From Antedon mediterranea (taxonomy: Eukaryota > Echinodermata > Crinoidea > Comatulida > Antedonidae), in NCBI RefSeq assembly GCF_964355755.1, contig NC_092678.1:10080922-10144921 (forward strand): 64,000 nucleotides of DNA. Direction: 5' to 3'. Position 1 is the first letter of the stretch, and every line of letters begins with the position of its first letter. Below, piece after piece: positions 61,001 to 64,000 of this stretch. Below the pieces are notes generated by a model, which searched no databases, had not been told where the DNA came from, and saw only the letters and a list, made by a program, of their open reading frames with translations. Made by a program: the position numbers and the translations under genes.

Positions 61001-64000
61001 TTGAAGCTTTTCCAAGCACTTTGCTGTTTTTATGTTAACAAGCTTTTTCGAAAATCACAAAATGGTCTAAAACGTCTCCAAATGCGATTTGAAGCTATTC
61101 TGTACACTTTGATGTTTTGTGTGAAAAAGTTTTGTCGAAATGCTCAAAATGGTTTAAAACGTTTTTAAAACGATATTAAGTTATTTTGTGCTCTTTGATG
61201 TTTTTGTGTAACCAAGTTTCATCGAAATGAACAAAATGGTCTAAAACGTCTCCAAATGCGATTTGAAGCTTTTCCAAGCACTTTGCTGTTTTTATGTTAA
61301 CAAGTTTTTTCGAAAATCACAAAATGGTGTAAAACGTCTCAAAATGCGATTTGAAGGTATTCTGAGCACTTTGGTGTTTTTGTGTGAAAAGTTTTAACGA
61401 AATGCTCAAAATGGTCTAAAACGTCTCCAAATGCGATTTGAAGCTCTTCTGTACACTTTGATGTTTTGTGTGAAAAAGTTTTCTCGAAATGCTCAAAATG
61501 GTCTAAAACGTTTTCCAATACCATATTAAGCTATTTTGTGCAATTTGATGTTTTTATGTAACCAAGTTTTTTGAAATGCGATTTGAAGATATTCTGAGCA
61601 CTTTGGTGTTTTTATGTTAAAAAGTTTTTTCGAAAATCACAAAATGGTCTAAAACGTCTCCAAATGCGAGTTGAAGCTATGCTGTACACTTTGATGTTTT
61701 GTGTGAAAAAGTTTTGTCGAAATGCTCAAAATGGTCTAAAACGTTTTTAAAACGATATTAAGCTATTTTGTGCTCTTTGATGTTTTTGTGTAACCAAGTT
61801 TTTTCGAAAATCACAAAATGGTCTAAAACGTCTCCAAATGCGATTTGAAGCTTTTCTAAGCACTTTGGTGTTTTTATGTTAACAAGTTTTTTCGCAAATC
61901 ACAAAATGGTCAAAAACGTTTCCAAATGCGATTTGAAGCTCTTCTGTACACTTTGATGTTTTGTGTGAAAAATTTTTTTCGAAATGCTCAAAATGGTCTA
62001 AAACGTTTTTAAATACGATATTAAGCTGTTTTGTGCACTTTGATGGTTTGTGTGAAAAGTTTTAACGAAATGCTCAAAATGGTCAAAAACGGTTTCTAAT
62101 GTGATTTTAAGCACTTTGATGTTTTTGTGTAACCAAGTTTTTTCGAAAATCACAAATTGGTCTAAAACGTCTCCAAATGCGATTTGAAGCTTTTCTAAAC
62201 ACTTTGGTGCTTTTATGTTAACAAGTTTTTTCGAAAATCACAAAATGGTCTAAAACGTCTCCAAATGCGATTTGAAGCTTTTCTAAACACTTTGGTGTTT
62301 TTATGTTAACAAGTTTTTTCGAAAATCACAAAATGGTCTAAAACGTCTTCAAATGCGATTTGAAGATATTCTGAGCACTTTGGTGTTTTTCTGTTAAAAA
62401 GTTTTTTCGAAAATCACAAAATGGTCTAAAACGTCTCCAAATGCGATTTGAAGCTCTTCTGTACACTTTGATGTTTTGTGTGAAAAAGTTTTCTCGAAAT
62501 GCTCAAAATGGTCTAAAACGTTTTCCAATACCATATTAAGCTATTTTGTGCAATTTGATGTTTTTATGTAACCAAGTTTTTTGAAATGCGATTTGAAGAT
62601 ATTCTGAGCACTTTGGTGTTTTTATGTTAAAAAGTTTTTTCGAAAATCACAAAATGGTCTAAAACGTCTCCAAATGCGATTTGAAGATATTCTGAGCACT
62701 TTGGTGTTTTTATGTTAAAAAGTTTTTTCGAAAATCACAAAATGGTCTAAAACGTCTCCAAATGCGATTTGAAGCTATTCTGTACACTTTGATGTTTTGT
62801 GTGAAAAAGTTTTGTCGAAATGCTCAAAATGGTCTAAAACGTTTTTAAAACGATATTAAGCTATTTTGTGCTCTTTGATGTTTTTGTGTAACCAAGTTTT
62901 TTCGAAAATCACAAAATGGTCTAAAACGTCTCCAAATGCGATTTGAAGCTTTTCTAAGCACTTTGGTGTTTTTATGTTAACAAGTTTTTTCGAAAATCAC
63001 AAAATGGTCTAAAACGTCTCAAAATGCGATTTGAAGGTATTCTGAGCACTTTGGTGTTTTTGTGTGAAAAGTTTTAACGAAATGCTCAAAATGGTCTAAA
63101 ACGGTTTCTAATGTGATTTTAAGCACTTTGATGTTTTTGTGTAACCAAGTTTTTTCGAAAATCACAAAATGGTCTAAAACGTCTCCAAATGCGATTTGAA
63201 GCTATTCTGTACACTTTGATGTTTTGTGTGAAAAAAGTTTTGTCGAAATGCTCAAAATGGTCTAAAACGTTTTTAAAACGATATTGAGCTATTTTGTGCT
63301 CTTTGATGTTTTTGTGTAACCAAGTTTTATCGAAATGAACAAAATGGTCTAAAACGTCTCCAAATGCGATTTGAAGCTTTTCCAAGCACTTTGCTGTTTT
63401 TATATTAAGTTTTTTCGAAAATCACAAAATGGTCTAAAACGTCTCTAAATGCGATTTGAAGGTATTCTGAGCAATTTGGTGTTTTTGTGTGAAAAGTTTT
63501 AACGAAATGCTCAAAATTGTCTAAAACGGTTTCTAATGTGATTTTAAGCACTTTGATGTTTTTGTAAAACCAAGTTTCATCGAAATGCGATTTGAAGCTT
63601 TTCCAAGCACTTTGCTGTTTTTATGTTAACAAGCTTTTTCGAAAATCACAAAATGGTCTAAAACGTCTCCAAATGCGATTTGAAGATATTCTGAGCACTT
63701 TGGTGTTTTTATGTTAAAAAGTTTTTTCGAAAATCACAAAATGGTCTAAAACGTCTCCAAATGCGATTTGAAGATATTCTAAGCACTTTGGTGTTTTTAT
63801 GTTAACAAGTTTTTTCGAAAATCACAAAATGGTCTAAAACGTCTCCAAATGCGATTTGAAGATATTCTGAGCACTTTGGTGTTTTTCTGTTAAAAAGTAT
63901 TTTCGAAAATCACAAAATGGTCCAAAACGTCTCCAAATGCAATTTGAAGCTATTCTGTACACTTTGATGTTTTGTGTGAAAAAGTTTTGTCAAAATGCTC
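58017..64000 (+). repeat. Second copy of a 7,400 bp tandem unit, cut by the window edge
   Basis: Repeats 50,617-56,600 head-to-tail, offset 7,400, through the last base. The first unit is 50,617-58,016; the second is 5,984 bp so far and must continue to the right. The two sites that differ between 13.2 kb duplicates have the source-like base here (CTAAGCAC near 58,207; CAAGTTTCATCG near 58,895), so the changes at 50,807 and 51,495 arose after the 7,400 bp duplication or were copied away. Confidence 0.93.

Larger units (their letters stand above)
1..64000 (+). repeat. Satellite DNA array of ~87 bp monomers filling the window
   Basis: The motif GGTCTAAAACG recurs about every 87-88 bases from the first base to the last, always on the plus strand. 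Each monomer continues with a GCGATTTGAAG-like segment, an ACTTTG(G/A)TG segment, a T-rich stretch and a TTCGAAA-like segment. No inversion, foreign insertion or non-repeat gap was seen. A typical 88 bp monomer has about 28 G or C bases (32%). At this spacing the window holds roughly 740 monomers. Continuous large arrays of this kind with higher-order structure are known from eukaryotic centromeric and pericentromeric heterochromatin; that placement is inferred and not shown by any flanking sequence. The species is not recognised. Confidence 0.97.

Noticed and set aside
1-64000. CRISPR array
   Set aside because: Monomers are contiguous with no unique spacers between them, the period is 87-88 bp, and no cas-like gene is present.
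1-64000. CENP-B box
   Set aside because: TTTCGAAAATCACAAAA has the TTCG start but lacks the required A and the CGGG core in the right places; no CGGG was noticed in the consensus monomers.
1-64000. Telomeric or simple-sequence repeats, rDNA, tRNA genes or transposable elements
   Set aside because: No short telomere-like unit, no rRNA or tRNA conserved stretches, and no terminal repeats, target-site duplications or poly-A tails interrupt the satellite anywhere I read.
1-64000. Assignment to a named satellite (olive ~80-86 bp families, soybean 91-92 bp centromere repeat, primate or Arabidopsis centromere repeats)
   Set aside because: Only lengths are similar. I do not recall a sequence match, and the soybean, Arabidopsis and primate repeats I can recall do not resemble this monomer. 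A search against satellite databases would decide.

Overview
The whole 64 kb window is one uninterrupted block of tandemly repeated satellite DNA. Every stretch read belongs to a family of AT-rich monomers about 87-88 bp long (77-79 bp in one shortened type, about 32% G+C in a typical monomer), all in the same orientation, roughly 740 in total. I found no gene, RNA gene, transposon, CRISPR array, operator or other single-copy sequence. An array of this size, with higher-order repeats and nearly identical multi-kilobase duplications, points to a eukaryotic centromeric or pericentromeric region (or another heterochromatic knob). I do not recognise the satellite. Its monomer length is similar to known 80-92 bp plant satellites (olive and soybean families, for example), but length alone identifies nothing, and plant versus animal cannot be decided here.

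The array is built at several levels. (1) Six recurring monomer types, named A-F here, differ at diagnostic positions. C is usually followed by D and E is almost always followed by F, so C-D and E-F behave as about 174 bp and 165 bp dimers. (2) Monomers form higher-order units, best shown by two consecutive 4,218 bp units (about 49 monomers each) at 5,112-13,547, and by shorter 1,816 bp and longer 4,925 bp and 7,400 bp tandem duplications. (3) The right part of the window (about 29.1-64 kb) is almost wholly made of blocks copied from the left part, in direct orientation: 24,204-27,590 to 29,129-32,515; 2,857-9,202 to 32,516-38,773 (one monomer lost); 1,838-3,548 to 38,774-40,484; 5,326-9,673 to 40,485-44,832; 13,980-27,163 to 44,833-58,016; and then 50,617-56,600 to 58,017-64,000, running off the window edge. 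Copies differ by only a few single bases where compared, so the exchanges are recent.

Junctions between blocks keep the monomer phase and fall inside shared sequence, mostly over the conserved segment ending in GATTTGAAG, as expected for unequal homologous exchange. Two classes of short deletion are bounded by direct microrepeats (AAATGC, 29 bp lost; AAGC, 10 bp lost) and mark particular lineages. The short reading frames seen on the minus strand arise because 87 bp is 29 codons and 78 bp is 26 codons. They read through the satellite, mostly lack an ATG and end in the 88 bp monomers, so none is called as a gene. All comparisons were made by eye; block limits are given to the base where the flanking differences were seen and are otherwise approximate.
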